A DNA stretch of 5,223 bases from JANXVV01 sp038230975. Lineage in GTDB: Bacteria; Planctomycetota; Phycisphaerae; Tepidisphaerales; Tepidisphaeraceae. A program made the translations under genes and the position numbers. The DNA is taken from the NCBI GenBank assembly GCA_038230975.1, contig JBBRMF010000336.1, forward strand, positions 1-5,223. Direction: 5' to 3'. Under the pieces are notes generated by a model. That model did not search any database and was not told the origin of the DNA. It saw only the letters and a list, made by a program, of their open reading frames with translations. Positions 1-4,427 of the stretch are shown one piece after another. Numbering within the stretch: position 1 is the first letter of the stretch; each line of letters begins with the position of its first letter.

Positions 1-299
1 AAATGAACGTCGCGCATGCCGATGAGTTCGATAGCGTCATGATGCGGCGTCACGGCCCACCCGATGGAGACGGGATCTGATGAGCGAGTGAAATCCCATG
101 AAATCGCGGGAAACGTGGTCGGCGCAGACGAAGCAGTACCTCGCGGCGCGAACGCTTACTCTCGTTTGAGCCACGCCGCTACCGCTGTCATTAACAGAAC
201 TAAAACAATTATTTCTCGAACATGGAATCGGCGCATTGATCCGTTCTGGTCAGAAGTTCTGGAGACGCGTTAATTCATCGAGGGAGATAGTTGTGTAAG
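1..299. other. Left-edge region without a supported gene
   Basis: No gene here can be supported. On the plus strand a short frame from an ATG at 3 reaches a TGA at 78-80 and ends in RRHGPPDGDGI. It could be the C-terminus of a gene entering from the left or chance. A 69-codon plus-strand frame at 64-273 has no recognisable domain, no convincing ribosome binding site and no family resemblance. On the minus strand one frame stays open from about 155 to the left edge, but its only starts lie close to the edge. The antitoxin's partner toxin would be expected directly after position 300 on the minus strand. All three minus frames there are cut by stops within a few dozen codons, so no ParE- or RelE-like toxin is present. 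Confidence 0.6.
156..236 (-). CDS. Possible 26-residue single-span membrane peptide (speculative)
   Basis: An ATG at 234-236 opens a 26-codon frame ending in TAA at 156-158. The peptide begins with a basic segment (MRRFHVRE), continues with a hydrophobic run (IIVLVLLMTAVAAWL) and ends KRE, which is the layout of a single membrane span. It begins 63 bp downstream of the antitoxin stop on the same strand. The ribosome binding site is weak: only a GGA three bases before the ATG. Small hydrophobic peptides exist as toxins and as regulators, but no family resemblance is recognisable. Chance is a serious alternative for a frame this short. Confidence 0.2.
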   Translation of the reverse strand: MRRFHVREIIVLVLLMTAVAAWLKRE

Positions 300-303
300 T
301 CAT
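250..303 (-). pseudogene. Possible toxin-gene remnant overlapping the antitoxin stop (ATGA)
   Basis: The antitoxin stop TGA (300-302) overlaps an ATG (301-303) in an ATGA arrangement, the translational coupling often seen in toxin-antitoxin operons. The frame reads MTYTTISLDELTRLQNF and then meets a TGA at 250-252. A RelE/ParE toxin would need roughly 85-100 codons, and neither this frame nor its continuation past the stop resembles one. This may be the eroded start of a lost toxin or a coincidental overlap. The overlap and stop are seen directly. The pseudogene reading is inference. Confidence 0.25.
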
Positions 304-593
304 CGATCCAGCTTCACGCCCAGCTCCGTGGCGATCTGCCGAATGGCTGCCTTTGCCGGTCGCACGCGCCCGGATTTGATGCCTGCTTTGCTTCGATCCA
401 GCCGTGAAAGGCTTTTGGCCAGTTCGGCCTGTTCCATTAACTCATCAAATGCCCTCGGTGAGATGACGACTGCTTCGGTCTGCCCATTATGCGTAATGAA
501 TAGCGGACGATTATTCGCTATTCGCTCGTCGAGATGATCGCGTAGGTGGGCTCGAAAATCAGTGAAGCTGGTGATATCGGAACTGCGTGTCAT
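300..593 (-). CDS. Type II antitoxin, Phd/YefM family
   Basis: This 97-residue protein fits the Phd/YefM antitoxin family, whose members bind operator DNA through an N-terminal fold and neutralise an RNase or gyrase-poisoning toxin through a C-terminal tail. The N-terminal half shows the usual order: SDITSFTDFRAHLRDHL (5-21), an arginine/asparagine turn, the strand LFITHNGQTEAVVIS (31-45) and the PRAFDELMEQ helix (46-55). The C-terminal part includes a KSGRVRPAKAAI segment (73-84), a pattern common in family members that pair with ParE-type toxins. The ATG is supported by TGAGG (599-603) five bases upstream. A promoter and palindrome lie just upstream and imply autoregulation. Toxin genes normally follow with a short overlap, but none is recognisable here, so the antitoxin looks solitary. 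It may act on a toxin elsewhere or only as a DNA-binding regulator. Confidence 0.88.
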   Translation of the reverse strand: MTRSSDITSFTDFRAHLRDHLDERIANNRPLFITHNGQTEAVVISPRAFDELMEQAELAKSLSRLDRSKAGIKSGRVRPAKAAIRQIATELGVKLDR

Positions 594-611
594 AGAAACC
601 TCATGGAAGCG

Positions 612-631
612 ATGTACGGGATTCCGTACAT
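612..631. promoter_or_regulatory. Palindromic operator, likely antitoxin autoregulation site
   Basis: A perfect 8-bp inverted repeat, atgtacgg (612-619) and ccgtacat (624-631), is separated by four bases. The outer pair 610/633 also matches after one mismatch. Its half-sites are close to the TGTACA core known from E. coli yefM-yoeB operators. It begins within the predicted -10 box and covers the expected transcription start, about 20 bp before the antitoxin ATG. Binding there would block RNA polymerase. The palindrome is seen directly. Its regulator, the adjacent Phd/YefM protein, is inferred from position and motif. Confidence 0.7.
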
Positions 632-658
632 TGTCTACTACGTTGGGGGAGTCGTCAA
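630..658 (-). promoter_or_regulatory. Predicted sigma70-type promoter of the antitoxin gene
   Basis: On the minus strand TTGACG (653-658) lies 17 bp upstream of GACAAT (630-635). These are 5/6 and 4/6 matches to the -35 and -10 consensus at the optimal spacing. The transcript would start near 623, giving a leader of about 30 bases with the ribosome binding site at 599-603. The overlap with the palindrome at 612-631 supports repression by autoregulation. Confidence 0.55.
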
Positions 659-684
659 GGCGGGGAGAAGACCCCTCACCCTAA

Positions 685-714
685 CCCTCCCCCCATGGGT
701 ACATGGGGGGAGGG
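685..714. repeat. GC-rich hairpin with 13-bp perfect arms
   Basis: The arms ccctccccccatg (685-697) and catggggggaggg (702-714) pair perfectly around the loop ggta. The flank (accccctca-type sequence to the left, aggggaccggagt to the right) resembles dispersed C/G-rich repeats found between genes in many environmental genomes. No T-run follows the stem on either strand, so it is not a canonical intrinsic terminator. It could still shield the 3' end of the glucanotransferase mRNA. Confidence 0.7.
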
Positions 715-795
715 GACCGGAGTGGGATTGGTACCCACGACTGACGTCGTGGGCTAAATTCTTTCGCCTCTTCGAGGCTGGGAGGGGATCGGAGT
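708..795. repeat. 16-bp direct repeats flanking a REP-like hairpin pair
   Basis: The sequence gggaggggaccggagt (708-723) recurs as gggaggggatcggagt (780-795), differing at one base. The second copy runs into the stop codon of the glucanotransferase (complement of 795-797). The 56 bases between the copies hold both hairpins at 734-778. The arrangement could be a mobilised short palindromic element bordered by duplicated sequence, or local duplication of a repeat family. The repeats are seen directly. Their origin is inferred. Confidence 0.6.
734..778. repeat. Tandem hairpins, REP/BIME-like intergenic element
   Basis: There are two adjacent stem-loops. The first pairs cccacgac (734-741) with gtcgtggg (746-753) around tgac. 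The second pairs gcctc (766-770) with gaggc (774-778) around ttc. They are joined by a fixed-looking linker, ctaaattctttc. The layout of hairpin, AT-rich linker and short hairpin resembles repetitive extragenic palindromes mobilised by RAYT (TnpA-REP) transposases. No such transposase lies in the window. Genome-wide copy number would confirm the assignment. Confidence 0.55.
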
Positions 796-2486
796 TAGAA
801 CTTTAGGACGTAGGCGGCGCAGGGGGGTAGTGTGAGGGTGGCGGAGGGGGAGTCAAAGGTGAATTTCTCGCCGGTGAGGAGGTCGACGCAGGCGATGCTT
901 TCGGTTTGGGGGAGGAAGGCGGAGAGGTTGAATTTAAATTCTTGTTCTTTGAGGATATCAAAGTTGCAGATGACGAGGCAGCCGGGGTGATTGGGGCGTT
1001 TGTCGGTTCGGAAGGCGGCGATGATGGCTTCGTGGCCGTTGTCGATGAAGTGGCAGTTGCCGCCGTAGGCGAAGACGGGTTCGGTGGCGACGATCTCGTT
1101 TACGCGGTGGAGGAAGTCGGCGAACATGGGGATGCCGGTGCGGAGCAGGCGCGGTTGGGCGCCGATGAAGTTGATCTTTTCTTCGAGGCCCCATTCGACG
1201 CCTTGGGTGATGCCGGTGGCACCGGTTCCCATGAGCGCGGCGGCGACGTAGCGGGGGATGGTAGACTCGACGGCACCAAACTCTTGCGCGGGGGAGCCGG
1301 AATCGTGGGAGGTGATGGGCATGAAAAAGCGAACGTGCTTTGAGACCGAGTGTACGAACTTCAGGTACTCGCGCAACTGGGGTACGAAGCGGCTGTCCCA
1401 GGGGGTGGCCAGTAGTAGGTTCAGATGCCATTTGGGAACGGTGGCGAGCAGGGTGCCGGCATCGGTGAAATACTCGGCGATGATACCGACGTTTGGATAG
1501 GTGGCGTGCAGCGCCTCGGACACGGAATCCACGAAGGGTTTGAAGCTACTATGGAGATTGTCGAAGCGGACAAAGCCATTGGTCTGGTTAGCATAGTGGG
1601 CCCAGAAGAGCGCGTACTCGGTGAGGTAGGCCCAGATGTCGGCGCGGATGCGTTGTGAGGGATGCTCGTAGTCGATCAATACCAGGTCATTCCAAGGTAG
1701 CCAGCCTTTGTCGCAAAAGTAGTGTGCGCGGCGGAGTTTGTCGGGGCTGGTTTCGTCGGGGACGATCCAGGCGGGGGCACGCCTGGCCATGTGGCTGTCG
1801 ACGCCGACGTGGTTGAGGACCAAGTCGAAACAGAGCCGCATCTCCAGTGCTTTGGCATTCTCGACAAACTTTTCGAGTTCTGCCAGCCCGTCACCATTTG
1901 TGCCGTTGGAAAGGTAGCTGGGTTCGATGCTGAACAGGTCTTTGGCGGAGTAAGGGCTGCGTGAAGTATCGAGCGTGGTGAGAGGGAGCAGGTGGACTGT
2001 GTTAAAGCCCATCTGCTTGATCTTTACCAGCTCAGCCGACCAGTCCGCGATGGTTCCGGAGACGTTGGGGATGAGCGTGTAGAGACGCATATGATCAACT
2101 TGCGGCGGGTCAACGAGTACCCAGGCATCGGGGATGGCATCGTGGGTCCAGGTTTTCCCGCCATCGGTTGAGAACAGCGCCCAGAATGAGAAGAGGCCAG
2201 GTCGACTGGGGGTGATCTGACATGAAAACGTCTTATCGTTTTGACGCTCAAATGGAATTTCGATCCATTCAATGGGGTGTTTTGCGTTGAGGGTGGTTAC
2301 GAGGAGGGCCTGGGTTCCGGGGGCGAATTGGTCGCCGGTGGAGATGGTGATTTCGAATGGGCTCCCTGCGAAAGCGCGTGAGTATTCGAGCCGACCGGTG
2401 GGGTAGGAGCGGCAAAGATCTTTGGCGATGGATTGGGTACGGGGAAGCTCTGGGAGCTCAGGCACGGGCCTACGGGTGACGGACAT
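795..2486 (-). CDS. Free-standing AGL-type 4-alpha-glucanotransferase (GH13)
   Basis: This 563-residue GH13 alpha-glucan enzyme probably transfers short maltooligosaccharides between alpha-1,4-glucan chains. An N-terminal beta-sandwich (about 35-127) precedes the catalytic barrel (about 133-470) and a C-terminal beta domain (about 475-563). All four GH13 motifs are present: DLVLNH (D221, N225, H226), FVRFDNLHS with nucleophile D309, IIAEYF with acid/base E338, and SHD with stabiliser D395. Several stretches follow the transferase half of eukaryotic glycogen debranching enzyme (AGL, GH13_25): TVHLLPLTTLDTSRSPYS (163-180) against AGL's PLQTLGLSRSCYS, RFDNLHS against RLDNCHS, AEYFT against AELFT, and FMPITSHD against FMDITHD. 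The alpha-1,6-glucosidase half (GH133) is absent. No signal peptide is evident, so it is probably cytoplasmic. The ATG has AAAGGA (2496-2501) nine bases upstream. galE lies 74 bp upstream and is probably co-transcribed. Plain alpha-amylase activity remains possible. Confidence 0.85.
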   Translation of the reverse strand: MSVTRRPVPELPELPRTQSIAKDLCRSYPTGRLEYSRAFAGSPFEITISTGDQFAPGTQALLVTTLNAKHPIEWIEIPFERQNDKTFSCQITPSRPGLFSFWALFSTDGGKTWTHDAIPDAWVLVDPPQVDHMRLYTLIPNVSGTIADWSAELVKIKQMGFNTVHLLPLTTLDTSRSPYSAKDLFSIEPSYLSNGTNGDGLAELEKFVENAKALEMRLCFDLVLNHVGVDSHMARRAPAWIVPDETSPDKLRRAHYFCDKGWLPWNDLVLIDYEHPSQRIRADIWAYLTEYALFWAHYANQTNGFVRFDNLHSSFKPFVDSVSEALHATYPNVGIIAEYFTDAGTLLATVPKWHLNLLLATPWDSRFVPQLREYLKFVHSVSKHVRFFMPITSHDSGSPAQEFGAVESTIPRYVAAALMGTGATGITQGVEWGLEEKINFIGAQPRLLRTGIPMFADFLHRVNEIVATEPVFAYGGNCHFIDNGHEAIIAAFRTDKRPNHPGCLVICNFDILKEQEFKFNLSAFLPQTESIACVDLLTGEKFTFDSPSATLTLPPCAAYVLKF

Positions 2487-2560
2487 TCAGGGTGATCCTT
2501 TCGCGGGTTTGATTCCGGGGCGAGCGGCCCGGCTAAATAATATATCATCCGTGCACGGGA
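2487..2560 (-). promoter_or_regulatory. galE-glucanotransferase spacer with ribosome binding site and weak promoter candidate
   Basis: This 74-bp spacer holds AAAGGA (2496-2501), a strong Shine-Dalgarno sequence for the glucanotransferase. An AT-rich patch reads TATATT on the minus strand (2539-2544) but has no good -35 partner. A short GC stem (ccggg 2515-2519, cccgg 2528-2532) lacks a T-run, so no terminator separates the genes. Read-through from galE is the simplest reading, with weak internal initiation possible. Confidence 0.4.
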
Positions 2561-3553
2561 TTATTCGGCATAGCCTTGTGGGTGTTTGGAGAACCAGTTC
2601 CAGGCGGATTGGATGATGGTTTCAGGGTCTTTGTGTTTGGCTTCCCAGCCTAGTACGGTTTTGGCCATGGTAGGGTCAGCGTAGAGGGCGATGGCGTCAC
2701 CGGCACGGCGGGGGCCATATTTGACGGGGGCTTTTTGGCCGGTGACTTTTTCGGCGGCCTGGATGATTTCCTTGACGGAGAAGCCGTTGCCGGTGCCGAG
2801 ATTGCAGAAGATTGGTTTGCCTTCGATCATTTTTTCCATCGCCAGAATGTGGGCGTCGGCGAGATCTTCGACATGGATGTAGTCACGGACGTTGGTGCCG
2901 TCTTTGGTGGGGTAATCAGTGCCGAAGACGGTGATTTCGGGTTTCAGGCCAAGGATGGATTGGAGGATGACGGGGATGAGGTGGGTTTCGGGGTCATGGT
3001 CTTCACCGATGGTGCCGTCGAGGGCGCAACCGCTGGCGTTGAAGTAGCGGAGGACGGCGCATTTGAATTTGGGATTGGCGGCCAGGTAGTCTTGGAGGAT
3101 CCATTCGACGACGAGTTTGCTGCGGCCGTAGGGACTGACGGGGGCTTTTTTCTCGTTTTCGGTGATGGGGATTGTGTCCGGGTCGCCGTAGGTGGCGCAG
3201 GTGCTGGAGAAGACGAATCGTTCGACACCGGCGGCCTCCATGCACTCCAGGACATTCAATGTCGTAGCGACATTGTTCTGATAGTACATGAGCGGTTGGC
3301 TGACGCTTTCACCGACGTAGGCGTAGGCGGCGAAGTGCATGACGGTGTCGATGCGGTTTTCGGCAAGGGCCTCGGAGAGGGCGGTGCGGTCGTTCAAGTC
3401 GGCGACGACGGCGGGGACGTCGAGGATCTCGATGACTTCGCGGTGGCCGCGGGAAAGATTATCGTAGATGACCGGTTTATGGCCCGCCTCTTTGAGGCGC
3501 TTGACGGTGTGCGAACCAATGTATCCGGCACCGCCGGCAACGAGAACGTTCAT
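2561..3553 (-). CDS. galE: UDP-glucose 4-epimerase
   Basis: GalE interconverts UDP-glucose and UDP-galactose using tightly bound NAD+, in the Leloir pathway and in supply of galactose for surface polysaccharides. The 330 residues match the usual family length (about 330-340). The Rossmann signature GGAGYIGSH spans 7-15, with D31-N32 following strand 2. FSSTCATYG (115-123) carries the Ser/Thr of the catalytic site, and SPYGRSK (140-146) gives the Y142xxxK146 pair of short-chain dehydrogenases. RYFNASG (169-175), RDYIHVEDLA (223-232) and the C-terminal LGW and HPQGY segments are standard GalE landmarks. At the substrate gate, occupied by Tyr in E. coli and Cys in human GALE, this protein appears to have Leu (290), so activity on N-acetylated sugars cannot be excluded. 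The ATG is fixed by AAAGGAG (3561-3567) seven bases upstream. The glucanotransferase gene follows 74 bp downstream. Cytoplasmic. Confidence 0.96.
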   Translation of the reverse strand: MNVLVAGGAGYIGSHTVKRLKEAGHKPVIYDNLSRGHREVIEILDVPAVVADLNDRTALSEALAENRIDTVMHFAAYAYVGESVSQPLMYYQNNVATTLNVLECMEAAGVERFVFSSTCATYGDPDTIPITENEKKAPVSPYGRSKLVVEWILQDYLAANPKFKCAVLRYFNASGCALDGTIGEDHDPETHLIPVILQSILGLKPEITVFGTDYPTKDGTNVRDYIHVEDLADAHILAMEKMIEGKPIFCNLGTGNGFSVKEIIQAAEKVTGQKAPVKYGPRRAGDAIALYADPTMAKTVLGWEAKHKDPETIIQSAWNWFSKHPQGYAE

Positions 3554-3579
3554 GGGAAGACTCCTTTAGACGGGCGGTG

Positions 3580-3609
3580 AGTATAGAGGGGGGCTGGGAA
3601 AAATTCGAA
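3580..3609 (-). promoter_or_regulatory. Possible galE promoter
   Basis: On the minus strand TATACT (3580-3585, 5/6 to the -10 consensus) lies 18 bp downstream of TTCGAA (3604-3609, 4/6 to the -35 consensus). The transcript would begin about 20 bases before the galE ATG, leaving just enough leader for the Shine-Dalgarno at 3561-3567. The -35 box falls at the edge of the AT-rich inverted repeat. The -10 element is good and the -35 is weak. Confidence 0.4.
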
Positions 3610-3724
3610 TTACGAAAATCGAAAATCGAAAAAAGTTCGAATGAAGAGAAAAGCTCGAAGGTTGGCATTCAATATTTGAGCTTTTCGCTTTTTTCGGATT
3701 TCGGATTTCGTCATTCGATTTTTT
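3599..3724. repeat. Long AT-rich imperfect inverted repeat
   Basis: The left arm (3599-3635) and right arm (3688-3724) are reverse complements at about 31 of 37 positions. Both are built from short repeated gaaaatcg or gaaatccg words. An inner stem pairs gaaaagctc (3648-3656) with gagcttttc (3678-3686). The right arm overlaps the lipoprotein stop codon and its last four codons (KKIE), so that protein's C-terminal tail is encoded by the repeat. It may be a dispersed intergenic element, a terminator, or both. Confidence 0.7.
3629..3686 (-). terminator. Likely intrinsic terminator after the lipoprotein gene
   Basis: Reading the minus strand past the lipoprotein stop, an A-rich arm is followed by the 9-bp stem gaaaagctc/gagcttttc (3686-3678 with 3656-3648) around a 21-base loop. 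A T-run of six follows at 3634-3629 after a short offset. The near-symmetrical outer arms could make it act in both directions. The long loop and displaced T-run make it non-ideal. Confidence 0.42.
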
Positions 3725-4349
3725 TCGCGGGCTTCATGCGTTGTTCGCCGGTCCAGCGCATGGCTTCTTTGACGAGCTTGGCCAATGGCGAGGCTTCACC
3801 TTCACCGTGGAATCGGACGCTGAGTAGGCGGGGCTGGTCACCGATGGCAATGGGGCTGACGCCGGTGATGCGAATGATCGCGCCGGCGCGCAGGGCATCG
3901 ATCACATCATTGGCTTCGTAATCAATCACGATGAATTCACCGAGGAGGCTCATCTTTCCACAGGTGCATCGATAGAAGTGAAACGTCGACGCGATTCCGG
4001 CGGCGGTGGGAACGCTCATGCCTTCGATCTGAAGCAGAATATCCGGTCGAGGCACGGTGACGGTGTAGACCTGATCCGGAATGTTGAGTGCTGCGTTTAA
4101 ACCTGTTGGCGAAGTGAGGATATCCCCGATCTCCCCCTTCCAATCGAAATTTGGATCCGTGGGTTGGCTGGTCGCCGGGGGGATGGACCTGGGGGCATGC
4201 TTGGGCGCGGCAGGAGCTTCCACAAAGGCATGCAGTTGAATGGGCGGGGACGAAGCGGTGCTACAGCCCATCGCCATGGAAATTGCGAAAAGGAAGAGCC
4301 CGCTGAATAGGGACGATAATTCTTTTGAATAAATTGTTCTGGTTACCAA
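3711..4349 (-). CDS. DUF1259 (LppY/LpqO family) lipoprotein
   Basis: This 212-residue predicted lipoprotein has a signal segment with hydrophobic core LFSGLFLFAISMA (14-26) and a lipobox ending AMG-C29. A low-complexity Pro/Ala/Ser linker runs to about residue 65, and the mature domain begins at W70. That domain follows DUF1259 closely: QVYTVTVPRPDILLQIEG (93-110), MSVPTAAGIASTFHF (111-125), LLGEFIVIDYEANDVIDAL (135-153), then IGDQPRLLSVRFHGEG (169-184). The family's usual histidine cluster (HNH, then a His pair near the end) is mostly missing: GVSPIAIG replaces it, and only H181 remains nearby. A C128-T-C130 pair is present instead. The start is TTG, supported by GTGAGG (4355-4360) five bases upstream; the first ATGs lie at residues 25 and 27, inside the signal peptide. 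Function is unknown. It probably sits anchored in a membrane facing the periplasm. Confidence 0.78.
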   Translation of the reverse strand: MVTRTIYSKELSSLFSGLFLFAISMAMGCSTASSPPIQLHAFVEAPAAPKHAPRSIPPATSQPTDPNFDWKGEIGDILTSPTGLNAALNIPDQVYTVTVPRPDILLQIEGMSVPTAAGIASTFHFYRCTCGKMSLLGEFIVIDYEANDVIDALRAGAIIRITGVSPIAIGDQPRLLSVRFHGEGEASPLAKLVKEAMRWTGEQRMKPAKKIE

Positions 4350-4360
4350 AACTGCCTCAC
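4347..4360 (-). promoter_or_regulatory. Ribosome binding site supporting a TTG start
   Basis: GTGAGG (4355-4360 on the minus strand) lies five bases before a TTG codon (4347-4349). Starting here gives a complete lipoprotein signal peptide with basic N-terminus, hydrophobic core and lipobox. The next ATGs would delete the signal peptide. TTG is therefore preferred as the true start, with low translation efficiency expected. Confidence 0.7.
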
Positions 4361-4427
4361 TTTACGTTGAAAAAGGGGACGAGTGATTCTAAGTAACTGT
4401 GGTGGGACGATATCTCAGCTTGCTGGA
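4350..4427 (-). promoter_or_regulatory. Spacer upstream of the lipoprotein gene with a -10-like box
   Basis: This 78-bp spacer separates the AsmA-like gene from the lipoprotein. On the minus strand TAGAAT (4386-4391) matches the -10 consensus at 5/6, but no reasonable -35 hexamer lies 16-18 bp upstream. No hairpin with a T-run is visible, so read-through from the AsmA-like gene is possible. Confidence 0.3.

Noticed and set aside
64..273. Plus-strand 69-codon frame at the left edge
   Set aside because: No Shine-Dalgarno sequence, no family resemblance, and it opposes other short frames of equal quality. Not enough to call a gene.
685..714. Canonical rho-independent terminator for the glucanotransferase
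   Set aside because: The stem is strong, but no T-run follows it on the minus strand (the sequence continues TTAGGGTGAGGGG), so it is recorded as a hairpin repeat only.
594..794. CRISPR array or small RNA gene in the hairpin-rich spacer
   Set aside because: There are no regularly spaced direct repeats with unique spacers. The hairpins differ from one another and fit a REP-like element better.
906..1343. Plus-strand frame (145 codons) opposite the glucanotransferase C-terminal half
   Set aside because: It lies opposite conserved GH13 regions, is low-complexity Gly/Asp/Glu/Val-rich and has no recognisable domain.
2735..3580. Long plus-strand frame (281 codons) opposite galE
   Set aside because: It mirrors the clear galE coding sequence. 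The translated product is a Gly/Asp/Val/Phe-rich composition typical of antisense reading of a GC-rich gene, with no domain.
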